From: Collybiopsis luxurians FD-317 M1
Taxonomy: Eukaryota; Basidiomycota; Agaricomycetes; Agaricales; Omphalotaceae
Length of the DNA: 64,000 nucleotides
Direction of reading: 5' to 3'
NCBI GenBank assembly: GCA_000827265.1
Contig: KN834767.1
Span: forward strand, 274,141 to 338,140
A program made the translations under genes and the position numbers. The notes beneath the pieces were generated by a model. It saw only the letters and a list, made by a program, of their open reading frames with translations, was not told the DNA's origin and made no database searches. This document shows, piece after piece, positions 28,796-41,557 of this stretch (position 1 is the first letter of the stretch; each line of letters starts with the position of its first letter).

Positions 28796-29721
28796 ACTGT
28801 AATCTTCCTTCTACGTCGGACATGAAGTAGGTCTTTGGAAGGTTCACTTCAGGACGACGATCTATACACGCTGTGTAAACGCTGTACTTTTTACGTCTCT
28901 GTACTGTTAAAACGCTGATGATTAGAGGATACGGGAAAAATGAAAATAGGAATGAATGTATTGAGTATGAACGGATTTACACGAGCTTGAGGTGCTCTCC
29001 AAGTTTTCAGTGTTGAAGAGTGCAAGTGTCGTACCGCAGATGCAGCGGTCACAAAGTCATTAATGCTTCTCATAAATGGCATCTTTGTCAATTAAATATT
29101 TTTGGAGGCCAAGGGCCTAAACCATGGATCTACAGTACCCAGAAACGATTGAGGAAAGACTATGCCAGCTAAATCATACAAAAATGAAAGAAAGGGAAAG
29201 GGAGTGGAGTGGAGGGGGGTAGAAATGCCAGCCATCCATTGCTCGCCCAAGAAGAAAGAGAGAGACACGAGCGAGCGGGGGATATAAAGATGCATGTAGA
29301 GATACTTGGGGCGCTACGGATCAAAATGCAATGAAATAAAATTGAACAAAGAAAATAGGTAAGGGGGTTGATAAAAAATACAGTGCGAATGGAAGAGAAG
29401 AATGCAAAGAAAAAAACTTGACATCGAGAGCGAGAAAACAGCGACATGAATAAAAGAGGGAAGAGAAGGAAAGGAGACTGATCAGTATGATAGTGTTCGT
29501 TATCAGAAGAACGTGGACGTGTCGGTTGCAGCGCAGGCAAGATTAGACTAATAAGTATCGGATCCCGTATTCGGTCCTTCGAGTTTAGGATAGCCATGCG
29601 ATTCTATTTTCGAATGTCTACACAAGACGGGATTCATTGAGTACAACAAGCAGGATAACATGGAGTCTAAATCCTCACCGTAACACAGGTCGTTGCATCA
29701 TCAAACGGTGACGAATTGAAT
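28796..29721. other. Convergent intergenic region, ABC transporter and casein kinase
   Basis: This is the 3' flank of two convergent genes. Purine-rich low complexity at 29180-29480 gives long pseudo-frames. No gene is seen. Confidence 0.5.
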
Positions 29722-31899
29722 CTACCCTCGACAGCAAAGAGCGCTCCAAAATCCTGTTCTTCGACCATGACCGCCATCCTCATCCTGTTCTCCGACTCTC
29801 TGCATCTGATCTCGATCATTAAACGCCATCAAACCCCTCGTAGCACCTGTTGCATGCATGTCCCTCGTTCCCGTACCCGTCGTCGTGCCTTCGCGCGAGT
29901 TGGTACCTTTTGGCATCTGTCCGTACAAAAACGACTCTGAGCCGTTGTTCGGTATGCCGTTGCCATTACCCAATCCCGTCGCAGGATTAGGCGAGTTGCG
30001 GCCATAGGGATTCCGCTCAGTGTTGGTTCGATAGCCGTTAGGGCTTGGGGCAGTTGCGTATGGGTGAGGGGCAGTCGTCAGTCCGACATTCGAGAGAGCG
30101 TTGGCGTCGCGCTGCGCCTGACTGGCACGGCGGCTGGTAGGTGCCAAGGGTTGTACGCTGCCGATATCCCGATTCGTCGAGTTCCCCCGTTCATTAGCTG
30201 GACGGCGATTGCTTTTGACGTGCGCAGGCGCAGGACTGAGGACGAGTCCCGAAGTATTGGCAGGATCTGGAGTCTGGCGAGAACCACGTCGGTGAGTACC
30301 ATGCTCACGGTCGCGATCACGGCGGTGCTCGCGGTGCGTTTGCTGGGAGTTTCCATGAGGCTGTGGAGATAATTAATGTTATAGAGAAGGCCGTCAAGCG
30401 AATGTGATCATCTTACAGGGCTCGCTTCCCATCCCTTACCGCCGTTAAGAAGCATCCAGTCATAAACACCATCATCCTCCTCATCCAATGTCTTAAGGAC
30501 CTTGGTGAATAGCTCACGGAGGAAGTCGTAGTCCGGTGTCTCCTCGAAACCGAGTTTCCGAACATAGTTCATGTAAATCGCAAATTCCTCTGCACGGAGA
30601 CAATAAGTTTATCAAACGTCATAAACGCGTCAAAAATCAGACTGACCAGGGAAACCATCGCAAAGTTCAGAGATTGGGGTAGTCTGTTTCTTTTCCCCAA
30701 TCTTCTCATACTTTTGTTTGTTGGTCGCGGCTCGTAAACCTTGCCATGGTAGACCACCTCGTAAAAAGTACATGAATACATGACCTAACGACTCCAAGTC
30801 GTCTCTTCTAGATTGCTCTCTCCCCAAGTGAGTGTTGATGGACATATATCTAGCCGTGCCAGAGAGCGACTTGCGCTCTCGATAGGGTATATGCACTTTG
30901 GTTTTCGGATCGCGGTAGTGCTTGGCCATGCCGAAATCTAATGGACAACGACGGAATTCAGTATGCTGTCAACGTAGAAGAGCCAAAAAAAAATGAACCA
31001 GCAAAGAAAAGAATAGTCACCTATGATATAAATCGTGTTGGCGTTCTTGGACCCGGGAACACCAATGAGACTAGCGGACTAAATCAGACAGAGTGCATGT
31101 AACAAGTGATGTTTCAGTTACAAATTGTCCGGTTTAATGTCACGATAAATAAGCGATTTTTCATGGATAGCTTGTACACGAGTGACCTAATCAATGACAG
31201 GTCAGATCTGACATGTACAGGGTACAGAGACGAAAGGAAAGAGAGGGGTGTTCACCATTTGCTTCGCAGCCATACAGACAGTCTTAATAGTGAATTTCCG
31301 GCCGCACATGTCGAAGAGGTCCTCAAGATTTGGCCCTAGGAGGTCAATGACCAAAACGTTGTGGAGCCCTTCTTGACCGAAATGGTGGACTTGGGGAACA
31401 CCGGCTGTGGAGCGTCATTGGGCAAACGAGATTTGCGAGAGATAGGAAAAACATACGTGTGCCATTCAGCGTTCTGTACGACCGAAACTCGTCTCGCAGT
31501 TGGGGGGCGTCGGACTTTCGAGGTTCCTAGAGTACGAACAAGTCAGTTGAATTCGAATGGTTACCCCACGTAAAAAAATTCTGAAAGCAACGTACAAACT
31601 TGATGGCCACTGGAGTGTTCGAAAGCATTTTTGTGCCTATATGATGTTCATTTTGGTGAGCATTGGGAAATAGAACGGACTGAGAAGAGCCAGCTCATGA
31701 AAAGTAAAAGGGGGGTCTCCATGGCTGAAAGCACAACGAATTTCGAAAATAAGACGAATAACACACCTTCGAATACGACCCCAAATGACCCTTCACCTAT
31801 TTTCTTTCCGACTCTGTAGTGGCTGCCGACGATACCATTTGAAGTTGAAGACTGAGAAGGATGTGAAGAAGAAGTAGCGATTACATGGGGGGTGGTCAT
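29722..31899 (-). CDS. Casein kinase I, YCK type (membrane-anchored)
   Basis: Nine exons (31899-31767, 31636-31596, 31526-31457, 31404-31256, 31186-31122, 31070-31021, 30937-30647, 30589-30417, 30360-29722) join in phase to 536 aa. The kinase domain (about 28-320) has [12 protein letters not shown] (Gly loop), VAIKF (Lys), YRDIKPDNF (catalytic loop; RD), IIDFGMAK (DFG) and the CK1-specific [14 protein letters not shown]. The C-terminal 210 residues are disordered, rich in Arg, Asn, Gly and Pro, and end in ALCCRG. The Cys pair resembles the palmitoylated tail of yeast Yck1/2, implying plasma-membrane location and a role in nutrient sensing, endocytosis or morphogenesis. It is convergent with the ABC transporter. 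Confidence 0.93.
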
Positions 31900-32643
31900 G
31901 TCGGCAATGAGGGAGAATGAGTAAACCAGTCCGTTGTTGGAAGAGGGAATGAGAGGGACTGGAGAGTCTAGCTACCGACTTGGAGAGAGGAGGATAAAAG
32001 AAGGGCTCAGTATTTTCAAGCGGCCGATATTAATTGTGACTGAACACGTGCTCAATTGTGTTTCGGGATTCGGCATTCCTCTCAAACACCAACTTCAAAC
32101 TCCAACCGTCTATCGATAGCCAGCCTCCGATCGTCTCGAGGTACAACGAGGTCAGGCAAATGGTAAATAAGATACCGCATGGTTATACTTTTCAGTTTTT
32201 TTACAGCTTTCAAAGGTGTAAGTAACAGGTTTTTGTACAATGCACACCATGTACACCTTCGAGATTCGAGAATCCGACCTTTTGGTTTAAGGTAACGCCT
32301 ACAGCTCAAAAACTCTATTGCTGTCGATACCGAGACCAAACCTCTGTTCCGTTCAATCCTCCTTATGTTCCTGTTACGATGACATTCACAGCCGCAATGG
32401 CTCCCATCATCAGTGTTGCGCTGAAAACGGAAGGTTCGTTACCTTTGGCTTGAATGAAGCCAAGAGGCAAGATGTGGGTAAACTCAAGCACATACTATCC
32501 ATATGTCATCATTAGAAAATTAGAATCCCTCCTCGTGCATTTAATGTCGTAGGCTCGGAGCCGGAAGCCAAGATTTGACTCAACTGAACGGTAGATCTTT
32601 ACCCACTTGTATAATTCAGACATTTTTGGTGCCTACCATCATC
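31900..32643. other. Divergent promoter region, casein kinase I and Rae1-like gene
   Basis: Mixed-composition sequence with no supported open frame. A possible upstream ATG cluster at 32560-32620 precedes the Rae1-like ATG. Confidence 0.4.
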
Positions 32644-34160
32644 ATGTCGACCGTTGATACTGAGATCCCCAACCCGCCAAATGATTCTATTTCTTCTCTC
32701 TCATTCTCAAGCAAAGCCGATTACTTGGCGGTAGGAAGTTGGGATAATTCGGTGAGTCGCCAAGTCTCCTCGAGCGCTTCCAAACTCATATCCGTTGGGA
32801 TACAGGTCCGCGTATATCAAGTCTCTCCCCAATCTCAAGGCCAATCCCGTGGAGTTGGAATGTATCACCATCAAGCACCGGTTTTGTCGGTCTGTTGGAA
32901 CGAGGCAAGTGTTCTGTTTGTTACTCAGATTCATACTCAGTCTCTCTGCTGGTTCATGATTGACGTTGATACGTCGTCATATGTAATACAACGCTAATTT
33001 TTCTTACTTCGCATGTAGGAAGGCAACCGTATTTTCTCTGGCAGCGTCGACAACACGGGTTTCATGTTCGACGCTGCGACGGGGCAAAGCACTCAATTCG
33101 CGCAGCATAATGGACCCATAAAGGCTGTGAAATGGGTTAGTACGCCTTACGCAGGGGTTGTGGCTACCGGAAGTTGGGATAAAACTATTAAAGTACGAGT
33201 TCAATAGACTGTCGGACGCATTGTTGATTTATGATTTTATTTTTGTCTTTTCCAGCTTTGGGACCTCCGCTCCCCCGTCCCAATCTCAACCACATTGCTC
33301 CCAGAACGGTGCTACACTTTTGACGTACGGTACCCTTTGCTGGTGGTAGGCACACCTGAACGCCACATACCTATTTTTGATTTGAGGAAGTCCACAACGT
33401 CGTATGATACGATTCTTTCGTCCTTGAGGAGACAGGCGCGTGTTGTTTCATGCTGCCCCGGTGGTTTTGCTGCAGGAGGTGTTGAGGGCAGGGTGGCGTT
33501 TCAGTGAGTGAGGTATTGGTCTGTTGAGTCTTGACGTTTTCCCAATCTGGGTTCAGGCATGTCGAAGAGAAGAACAAAAAGTATGCTATCATACTCAACA
33601 GTTGACTCCGACTTTAATGTCCCAATTTAGAGACGACTACACTTTCAAATGTCACCGTCAGGATTCCAAGCCGAATCTCAAAGATCAGTCACTAGTATAC
33701 TCTATCAACGACATCAATTTCCATCCTGTACATGGCACTTTCTCAACTTGCGGTATGTGTTGAGCCTGTAGTCTACATATCTTATCAACCTATCTCCCCA
33801 ATATCAGGTTCTGACGGTACCATCCACTTCTGGGACAAAGATGCTCGAATGAGACTGAAAAGTTCGTCCATTTTCCCATTTATCGTTACTAACATTCTTC
33901 CTTCTTCTCCACGTAAACCGATCCGTCACGATTCCTAACTCTCCTTCAATATCTGTTTCTATCACCTCCATCTAGGTTTAGCGCGCGCAAGTGGCCCAAT
34001 CGCATGCAGCACGTTCAACAGTACGGGCTCATTATTCGCGTATGCGGTGTCGTATAATTGGTACAAAGGTTTCACTGGAATGACGAGTGAACATCCGAAC
34101 AAGTTGATGCTGCATGATGTCAAGGATGAAGAGGTTCGTAAGAGAGCACCCAGGCAGTAA
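32644..34160 (+). CDS. Rae1/Gle2-type WD40 mRNA export factor, copy A
   Basis: Eight exons (32644-32751, 32806-32904, 33019-33192, 33256-33503, 33557-33580, 33631-33752, 33808-33861, 33976-34160) give 337 aa. WD40 blades are visible: LAVGSWDNSVRVYQV, VLSVCWNEEGNRIFSGSVD, VVATGSWDKTIKLWDLR, GSDGTIHFWDKDARMRLK. The C-terminus (YNWYKGFTG, HPNKLMLHDVKDEEVRKRAP) is typical of Rae1/Gle2, which docks on Nup98 at the nuclear pore and acts in mRNA export. Intron 2 must use a GC donor (GCAAGT at 32905) to keep frame. A second copy with the same exon phases lies at 48565-50002. Copy A has two unusually long introns (114 nt each) and looks the more diverged of the pair. Confidence 0.9.
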
Positions 34161-34350
34161 CTTGAGTTCGAGTTTGAGTCGACACCATGTCAATGTTGCT
34201 TCGAAATCACTCTGGTATCAGGCTCTTGATAGTTATTTCCACCAAAAAATACATTTTTTTTCGAGTGAGAACGAGCTAGTACACAGTTACGTTGACGTCA
34301 TTTTTCCCACGTTGACATCTATGCAAAAGACGTCCACGGTGGTCCGATAA

Positions 34351-35833
34351 ATGGATCATGACACCAAAGTTGCAATAGGTGTGTGCCAAGGCTTGAATAA
34401 ACTGAAAATTTCGCATTCACATTGAACCAGAATCTCTTGACTCGCAACTGAACACTCTGCGCAGCAAGAGAGCAGACATTCTACAACAGCTTGAGCAAGT
34501 CGACTGCGAAATATGTGAAGCCGAAATAAAACGAGCACGTATTCACAATAACCTTGTACCAATCTCGAGACTCCCCTCCGAATTGCTCTCTTACATCTTC
34601 CTAATATGCCAGCAAGACTTTCCCTCCTTCCACATTCTTGCTTCTCGCGTTTGCAACCACTGGAGAAACCTAGCGCAAAGCACGCCGCTTCTATGGGCCG
34701 ATATTCGGATTCGCTTGGATCATGAATCCAGAGTCCCCTCTCTTCTCCATAAACTCGAAATTTGGCTGGATCGCAGCGGTCCAACTAGTCCCTACGCCGT
34801 TCGCATCTATGTCGAATGTAAGAACCTGGATTTCTCCAGCTTTCTCAAACTCTTGACAGCTCATATATCGCGATGCTACATGCTCTACATCTCCGCTGCC
34901 TTGCATACTAGAGCATATTTACTGCTGCGGCAGTATTTCGAGTCGCTGTACGCTCCCCAGCTGGAGTATCTTGGACTACATGTCAATTTTGTCGACAACG
35001 CCCCGCACGAGCGTGTTCTGAGCGCGACGCCTTTGATTTTCAAAGAAGGTGTCCCTCTACTGAGGTACCTTTCACTCTCTGGGCTGGCTGCGCCCCTTTG
35101 TCCTCCATCCTCTGGTACTATCACTACTCTCCATCTCGACGGGGTGCACATGATGGCCTTGACTGCTCTCAATTTCAAAGAGATCCTATCTGCTACGCCC
35201 GGTCTAGTGAACCTCTCTCTTCTGGGTATCATAGTCAATGAATCTGCTGAGAGTTCGCCGACCAGTGCTGTGAAGCTTCCTCGACTCCGCTCGCTCCGTT
35301 TTCGGCCGATACCCCGCGATTCGAATTCCACTGCCTTGCTAAGCGCGTTGCCGTTGAAGCAGCTGGACAGCCTGGTTCTATGCGAAGTGGACGGTCTAGG
35401 GCAATTTCAATTCCCGAATGTCAAGAACCTTTGCCTGTACGATTGCAGTTTTGGGATCGAGCAGATTGGGCATATCATGCTCGCATTCTCGACGGTAGAA
35501 TCTCTGACGGTGGAATATTCATCTCTGGTCTATATGGCTCTTGCCATCGAAGGAGAACCTGTATGGTGGCCCAAATTGCGGACCCTTTGTGTGCGAGAGA
35601 TGGCAGCCCGAGAAGCTGCTATGTTATTGAGGATGGTTCGATGCCGGCAATCTGTACAACATACTTTACAGGCGGTATGGATGGATGATTCGAGCCGTCG
35701 TCGAGCGCACACGAGCAAAGTCCTGGATGATTTGAAATCGCTGACGAACGTCCACCGGGCAAGCCTGTCTCCGGAGCCATGGCCTGCAGGGAGTATTTTT
35801 GACGAAGTAGATGGGTTCTGGGATGCCTATTGA
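34351..35833 (+). CDS. Agaricomycete F-box protein with N-terminal coiled coil
   Basis: Exon 1 is 34351-34378 and exon 2 is 34431-35833 (intron 52 nt, phase 1), 476 aa. Residues 8-45 form a charged coiled coil (LNTLRSKRADILQQLEQ), followed by the F-box (ISRLPSELLSYIFLICQQD...VCNHWRNLA) and an LRR-like body. This is the standard architecture of a very large mushroom family assumed to supply SCF substrate adaptors. The alternative start inside the long exon would lose the coil. A decayed relative lies at 56427-56830. Confidence 0.85.
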
Positions 35834-36289
35834 GTACGTGGTATGTAATACCTCACCGGTATGACCTCAGGTACATATGTACCCCGGAATACGCCGGAGG
35901 TGTGGAAGGAATGGTGAATAAGAATATCTCGCATAGGTGATAAGGTTTTCAATCATAGCTTAGTCGGAGGCTGCTCTGCTGGATCGCTCGCAGATGTCGT
36001 ATTTTTTGCTGACAGAAAGAAGGACAAATATAGTAATTACCGGTGAATGTGGGAAATTAAGATTTGTGAGGTCCGAAGTGAATTAGTCACACATTGTTAT
36101 AGAGTCGTGTGTGTAAGCTACTTCATGATCAAAGACCGATTCACTGCTTTGTAGTCAGCTTTAATACCCTTACATTATAAACCTTGTCTCTGCCCCCCGC
36201 TTCCCCCTTCCCGGTTCCCTGTAGATCATTTACTGTCAACTATATATACTTGTCTCTTTGCAGACTACAGATTCTTTTCTGTACTCTTT
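35834..36289. other. Spacer between F-box and DsbA-fold genes
   Basis: AT-rich, with TATATATAC near 36239-36249 about 45 bases upstream of the next ATG as a possible core promoter element. No gene is seen. Confidence 0.4.
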
Positions 36290-37306
36290 ATGTCTGCTTT
36301 CAACCGTACAATCAAGCTGACCGTGATCAGCGATGTTGTACGTATCACTTATCCCCTCCCGAGTCAACTCAAATCCCAATTTCTTCCCTCTAGATTTGCC
36401 CAAACTGCAATATCGGGCAGCACGAGCTAATCGGCGCCATCTCCTACTGCAAAGATACCTTACGCCTCCCTTTGGAATTCGAAATCGAATTCCTGCCCTT
36501 CAGGCTTGTCCCCACCCGCATTCTTCCCGACGACAACACCCCCAAGGTATCCAAAGATGATTTCTTCACCAACACTGTTGGTCCCGAACCTTGGGCCGCG
36601 ATGCAGTCGAGCATTTCCAAATGGTCCCAGGAGAAGAGTATTCCAATGTGCGCCACCTTGTACCCCCATATTTGTTGTTCAAGTGAATCTGACGTCTGTG
36701 TACAGAACTTTCAAAGGTCTCGTGAGCCAATCAACCAGGGCTCATCGTCTCTCCCGCAAAGCCTACCTGCTTGGTGGTCAGAACAAGCAGTTGCCCTTCC
36801 TATGCGCCGTCTTCCGCGCATATCTCGAGGAGGACAAGGACGTTGCGGACTTAGATGTTCTCTCCGAGATTGCAGAACAAAGTGGTGTCATGTCAAAGGG
36901 AGAGGTCCGATCGTCATTTTCATGCTCTGTTATCGTTGTTCGTCACTGACTATGTTTCACAGGCCCTTGAATTCTTGAATTCGAATGAACTTCTCGACGA
37001 AGTCAACACCATGTGCGAAAAGGTCAGGTCCAAGGTTACGGGTGTACCAATGACCATCATCGACGGTAAATGGTGTGTTCAAGGCGGACAATCTTCAGAA
37101 GTCTTTGTTCAGGTGAGCACGAAGGATTTTTTTTTCCTCTGCACTTTCAGTCCCTCGGTTTTTCCTTCCCGCACATGCTTTGTGCTCACGGCTTTCGGCA
37201 GATCTTCAAGAAGCTTGCGTACACTGGTGTTCACGCCGCGCCATCTCCCTTCGCCGCCCCTGTTGTCGAAGTAGGCGCAAGTCCCATGAATCTTGCCGCC
37301 GCGTAG
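36290..37306 (+). CDS. DsbA/FrnE-like thioredoxin-fold protein
   Basis: Exons 36290-36337, 36394-36647, 36706-36904, 36963-37112 and 37202-37306 give 251 aa. The active site is in the first strand-helix unit as VISDVICPNCNIGQHEL, a CPxC motif (C-P-N-C). The cis-Pro side is GVPMTIIDGKWCVQGGQ, typical of the FrnE/HCCA-isomerase branch of the DSBA family. There is no signal peptide, so a cytosolic redox or GST-kappa-like role is likely; the substrate is unknown. The last intron is C/T rich and 89 nt. Confidence 0.87.
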
Positions 37307-40165
37307 TCTAGTTGTAATCTTTTTTCTATCGGGCTACTGTGCTTCATCTGCCCGAGCTCTCGCCTCTTGGGATTTTTATCTTTCAATCATCGCTATTTAG
37401 CCTTTTGCCTATCCGTCCTACCTATGTTGTGTTGTCATAATTCCATTCATTTGTGTTCATAGTACATACTTTAGCCTTTCCTGTCTGTTTTTTTATTGTC
37501 CTGTCAGAGTAAACATTGGACCAGGTATCGTTCATTCATTCATTTATCTGCTCTGTGTACAAGTCGGTGTGTTGTGCGTGTATTATGTTAGTTCATCTAT
37601 CTCTCTGATCAAATCCCACATATGGCGTTATAACCTGCATGCGGTTATCCCTCCCTCCCTCTGTAGAGTGTTTATAAAGGTGGGTTCTGTCACCGAGCGA
37701 CGCCCGAATTCGGGCTATTGCAAGCGGGGATATGGAGGGTACGTTTTTTTTTACCCCGGGGTCGGGCGTACGCTCACCGAACGATCAAGATCAAGCCATC
37801 GGGCCAAGGTCCAAGACGATTCAAGACGGTGCAATCGACCTCCAGGAGCCGGCGGAGGGAACTCTAAACCATTCCAAGCGATAAGGTCACGAAAACACTA
37901 CTGCATAGCAGTTCTGAACCGGAAGGCATCCCCTCGGCATGCGGGAGGCAAACTATGCCACTCCGCGCGACAAAAAAGTTGCTCTCGGTTTTTTCCTAGG
38001 TGACCGGAATTCGAATACATTGAATTCGCGAGCACATATAAAACTACCGCGTCTTCGACTTTTTGTCCCTTCAAAGTTCCTCAAGGGCCAAGGTAGATTT
38101 CGTATCACTCTTGATGAGACGTATGTAGGGTAGGTAGGTAGGTATCCAGGATGAAGAAACAGCGAAAGGACTTTGCAAAAGGGTTGGACAATGCCATTGA
38201 AGCTTCGGACTTGTCGTACACCAACCAATTATTGACAGTCATCAAGTGGTCAAGTGGTTTATGCAATTCTTTTTCTTTTTCCGTTAAACGAGGAAAAGAT
38301 CGTCTACGATAGGCTGGGGACTTTGTCTCGTGCAAAAATTCAAGATGTCTGTCTGTATGTCTGGAATCTGTTGTGCGCACCCAGTCTGCGGGCTGCGGGC
38401 TGCGTGCGGCCTTGACCTCGGTCTTGGTCTCATCAAAGCAGGCGGTATGGATAAAAATTGGTGCATCTGATTCTCCCTTGATATGCATGGAGTTTGAAAG
38501 GGAGCCATCTCTGGATTGGATCGAGTCTGCCTCTATTCCGACAAGAGGGCTTGGGATTAGTAAGTAAGTAACAAAGTCGGGAATATCTCAGATTGAATCC
38601 GCACCGTTGTGGATGACTTTCTGGTAGTTCCTGCCGTTAGTAAACAGGTGGTTCATGTACCATGAGATATTTTGAGTCACGCTGGGCTCACGTTTATCAT
38701 CAGCATTTGAGGCACTTCGAATTCGCAGCTTTGAGCTTTGTAATCAGAGAGGCAAGGCATTACGGTGAATACGAGAAGCTTCGATGTTTCTTGAATCTTG
38801 AGTAGCGAATGTATCTCTGCTGCGACCGTTGAGTATAATTTGGCAGGTAGCGGCCGTTGCCATCTCAGGACTGAGAGCATTGAGTTGGACATAAGAGGAT
38901 ATAGAAGAGGTTCGGCCTCATATTGAGATCAGAGATCCACAACGTTCTCTATGACTTACCGCTCAACCCGGCCGGCGGGTATAAAGCATGTAGGATGAAT
39001 CGTACATCTGCAGATGAAAGATCTTACCGCAAAGTTTAAGTCGATGGAAGATCCCAGCATACTACACGTCGAATCTTCATTGCGGCACTGCGAGTGAGGC
39101 GAGGCTGAGAAATATAGGTAGATGAACTTCATCCGATGCCCGAGTGCACCGCAGTCTGCCATTTTGAAGTGGAAGAAGAGCCAGATACCATGCGCGTTGA
39201 CCGTTTGATCAATTTCTCGCCAGCGTCGGGTTGCAAGTCCGAAGTCCATTTAACGAAGCAAGACAAGGATCCTGTTCAAGAAGGAAAGAGATTACACCAA
39301 ACTAGTCATAATTCCCTGTACTGAAACGAACCTGAAACACCTAGCAGGGCCGCCGTATGTCAGTGGTGCATAGACTATGTACGGCTCCGAGACGTTCTTG
39401 TCGATGTAATGAAATTCAAAGTCGTAGCTACAGATTTATTCATATGAATCCTGCAGGTTCCAAAGTTTCGTAACTGCTGTTTTCGTGGGGACAAACGCAA
39501 ACCAAGGTAGTTTTAGTCTGAATAGCCGTTTGGTAGCTCCCGAATTCGAAGAGATGGAGTCGTTTGTGCGCAATTGGTGCGCAAGGTTGAAACGCGTACA
39601 GAACGTGACCATTACGCGAGTCGGGGTCCGTGCCACTGCGAGTCACCTTTCATCAGAAGCGTTCGTATCTTGTTCGTATCGTATTCTGTCCTTCAACCTT
39701 TACCTTCCTTTTTTCTCCAAAGCTGTCTTGGCTATTTTCCAGTTTTCGCCATGTCGAAAGAATCTAAACGCAAACATCGATATGGGGACTGTCTATAGGT
39801 CACCTCACTGGATTCCCGTCCAGCATTTTTCGGAGTCTCAAGAGTTTCTCTAATCTATAGACTTGCGGGTTTATGAATACCCCGGGGAAGTCTCTCAATT
39901 GGAAAGTTAGCTTTTGATTGTCAAATCTCAACGTGAAAGAGCGCGAATGCGTGCAGCCTTTCTTCGCTCACTTCTTTCACCCACCCGTTGTGTCCCAAAC
40001 TGACTTCTTTTACGAGTACTCTGCTATGTCTGACGAGAGTTTCATTGAGCGCTTTGAACTATCTAGAGCCCCACTTTGTCAATAAGACCTCGTGGATTCT
40101 CGAATTTTTACGGTCAAGAAGCACGCTCGCAAATTCCTGCAACATTCGGGCAAGTTGTCAACCTC
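37307..40165. other. Long gene-poor region, possible decayed gene on the minus strand
   Basis: About 2.9 kb without a supportable gene. On the minus strand around 39430-38950 two overlapping frames are each open with protein-like composition (IVYAPLTYGGPA upstream; WLFFHFKMADCGALGHRM downstream). I could not join them into one model and recognise no family. They may be remains of a gene. Confidence 0.35.
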
Positions 40166-40366
40166 GGGCTACCCCGGACAGATGAATATTCTGTTGCCCT
40201 ATTTTTTAGCTTACTACCCACCAGGATCTTAGCGTAAGTGTATAGAAAGCCTTCAAAGCAGATTGCTGGGCTATCTTGGACAGATGAATTTTCTGCTGCC
40301 CTATTTTTTAGCTTACTACCCACCAGGATCTTAGCGTAAGTGTATAGAAAGCCTTTAAAGCTATCG
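40166..40366 (+). repeat. Two-copy 102-bp tandem repeat
   Basis: Unit 1 (40166-40267) and unit 2 (from 40268) begin GGGCTA and share GGACAGATGAAT-TTCTG and about 75 near-identical bases ending TAGAAAGCCTT-AAAGC. Only a few substitutions separate them, so the duplication is recent. No coding role is evident. Confidence 0.85.
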
Positions 40367-41557
40367 GCAATCTGCTTTACAACAATTTCCTCTCCCTATT
40401 GTCCAAAGCTTCGATTGCTATCCTTGAAGGTCGTTTCTACAAGTATTCGCATTTGCGGTAACAGCTAATCAGAAGACACGTCGTTGTTTCGTCTGAAAAA
40501 GACCGGTTTGTTCTTCAAAGTGCACACTCTGGCTCATAGGGACCCTTCGTTTACTGGCCTAGTGCTGTAATCTCATTGTCTTTCATGTGTACGACACATC
40601 TGTTGCTACGGAGTCGTAAAATGCGCTGAGGAATTTGATGTTCAAGAACATTCACCCGTTTCAAAACTATTGCATCTATATTCATAATCATGAACACCAT
40701 GGTTTTTTTCCGTTGAATTCTGTCATCCAATTCTCAAATTTCTTCCTGGAGACTTTGTCTCTCTATCATGCTGATGAAAGCGAGGGTGTTTGCTCGGTCA
40801 TCAGCGTTCCTAGATTTCCTTTCTCATTCTAGAGCATGACTTATTGGTCAGATTGACTTTGGTGGTGACGATGTTACAGTCTCGACTTGAGTGTTCACCC
40901 CTTTAGACGGGATTGTTAGTTTTTTTCCAAAATTCAGACTATATAATGTCTCTAGCTCATTCATTTGTTTTATACCTCTAGTAACTTAAAGCTATTGAAT
41001 TATATACAATTACTTGCCATAGAGAAATCGTTCAAGTGCTATAGCCTTTCTGAATTTTGCCTAGATTTGATCTTACTTTCGTAAAGCGATTCTGGCAACG
41101 CTGTCTCTGCGCATGCATGCCCAGAAGTCCGTCAACGAGGTCTCGATTCATTCGTATACATGAGACTTGCACGCGATATCTGATCTATCCAAAACTCTTC
41201 CGCTCAACCGATACGTCGAAGTACAGACAAAACTAAGTGTCCCACTTCTGCGAGGGAAAAAGTACCCCGAAAGGATAGGTGTGTCTGTCAGTAATGCTGC
41301 TATGTACAAACGCCACGCGTGAGGCGTGATAACCCAACCCATTGCTGTAAAATAAATCAGCAATCCATGGCTTTGAAGATGACCATATACAGTTGTAATA
41401 GTAGTTGACTCAAATGCTGTCCTAAAAAACGACATTGGTACAGCTATACAATCCTGAGACACGCTGCAATCGCCTTCTCTCCCTGATAATTGTCCGTCAA
41501 ACTGGCAATGGCATATTTAAAAGAGATTCCCTTTTTTCTGGCCATCCTCTACTCCCA
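40367..41557. other. AT-rich spacer before the two-domain gene
   Basis: T-rich sequence with TATATAAT-like stretches (40940-41010). No gene is seen; frames at 41148-41462 have no recognisable feature. Confidence 0.4.

Noticed and set aside
29169..29597. Long hydrophobic minus-strand frame resembling a membrane protein
   Set aside because: It is the complement of purine-rich low-complexity DNA, giving Phe/Leu/Ser by composition alone, and lies in convergent 3' flanks.
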